A stretch of DNA of 6,188 bases from an uncultured Clostridia bacterium (lineage in GTDB: Bacteria > Bacillota > Clostridia > UBA1381). The stretch spans positions 1 through 6,188 of the forward strand of contig CALXSX010000086.1 in NCBI GenBank assembly GCA_944391265.1, in the 5' to 3' direction. A model generated the notes under the pieces. That model saw nothing but the letters and a program-made list of their open reading frames with translations, did no database searches and was not told the origin of the DNA. Positions 5,856-6,188 of this stretch are shown one piece after another. The first letter of the stretch is position 1. Every line of letters begins with the position of its first letter. The translations under genes were made by a program, and so were the position numbers.

Positions 5856-6188
5856 CAATTCATCACTCTTATCGCCGACATCACGCCGCCGGCTTCTTTT
5901 ATTTTATCCTGTATCTCGCTTTCGAAAACAGGCTTCGTTATGAACACAAGCTCACCGCCTGCGTCCGAAAGCTCCTCGCCGACCTCAAACACGTCCTTTG
6001 CCCTGCTGTCAGCTGCGGCTCTTATGAAATAAGCAAATTTCTTCTCTGACGGCGGAAGCATAAAGTTTTCCTTTACATCAGACCACGCTATCTTTTTACT
6101 GCGGTCGCTGTGCTTTACGGCGTCGATAACGTCCGCTACAACGGCGCTCGCCGTAGGAAGCTTCCCTGCGCCTCTTCCGTAAAACATA
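5855..6188 (-). CDS. hom: Homoserine dehydrogenase, C-terminal part, truncated by window edge
   Basis: Only the last 110 or so residues are visible; the frame is open to the window edge and the Met at 6187 is internal. The segment MFYGRGAGKLPTASAVVADV is the strongly conserved end of the homoserine dehydrogenase catalytic domain (usual family form GxGAGxxPTASAVVxD). This enzyme reduces aspartate 4-semialdehyde to homoserine with NAD(P)H. A C-terminal regulatory-type domain follows, starting near KKFAYFIRAAAD and ending GGVMSAIRVMN, at the place and with the size of the usual ACT domain. However, it lacks the common Asp-x-Pro-Gly loop of ACT ligand sites, so threonine feedback may be altered or lost. 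The stop TGA shares its A with the ATG of thrB, a coupled junction. The NAD(P)-binding and catalytic regions, and the operon promoter, are outside the window. The neighbours thrB and lysC confirm the call. Confidence 0.92.
   Translation of the reverse strand, partial: MFYGRGAGKLPTASAVVADVIDAVKHSDRSKKIAWSDVKENFMLPPSEKKFAYFIRAAADSRAKDVFEVGEELSDAGGELVFITKPVFESEIQDKIKEAGGVMSAIRVMN

Noticed and set aside
6185..6187. ATG at 6187 as the start of a small stand-alone ACT protein
   Set aside because: The sequence right after it is the conserved end of the homoserine dehydrogenase catalytic domain, so the Met is internal to a gene cut by the window edge.

Overview
The window reads as part of a Gram-positive Firmicutes/Clostridia-type chromosome. 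The grounds are strong GGAGG-type ribosome binding sites, use of a TTG start, the compact hom-thrB-lysC order, a class of aspartokinase with an internal start, and middling GC content (judged by eye). No tRNA, rRNA, CRISPR array, insertion sequence or phage gene is visible. Species cannot be named from this sequence alone.

Layout. The left end (to 1069) holds the 3' two thirds of a plus-strand amidohydrolase of the YtcJ-like family 3; its start lies outside the window. It converges on five intact or partial genes, plus one more at the right edge, all on the minus strand. The two transcription directions meet at a strong hairpin terminator (1149-1190). Reading the minus strand in its direction of transcription (right to left), the order is: the C-terminal end of homoserine dehydrogenase (hom, cut by the window edge), homoserine kinase (thrB), aspartate kinase (lysC), a 23S rRNA 2'-O-methyltransferase of the RlmB/TrmH group 3 type, then after a 104-base gap a small ACT-domain protein (UPF0237) and a UPF0210/DUF711 protein.

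How the genes fit together. LysC makes aspartyl phosphate at the head of the aspartate family pathway, Hom reduces aspartate semialdehyde to homoserine, and ThrB phosphorylates homoserine on the way to threonine. The hom/thrB junction is TGATG and the thrB/lysC and lysC/rlmB gaps are 16 and 14 bases, so these four look like one operon. The aspartate semialdehyde dehydrogenase and threonine synthase genes are not in view. UPF0237 and UPF0210 form a second tight pair, which is a known conserved pairing whose function is not established. The 104-base gap before them contains an inverted-repeat structure that could be a terminator, an operator, or both.

The most informative fine-scale signal is inside lysC: a perfect AAGGAGG placed 8 bases before an in-frame GTG (codon 248) and shortly before ATG codon 251, just where the regulatory ACT half begins. 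This is the layout expected for separate translation of an aspartokinase beta subunit. The window is otherwise mostly core metabolism. The least understood part is the UPF0237-UPF0210 pair.
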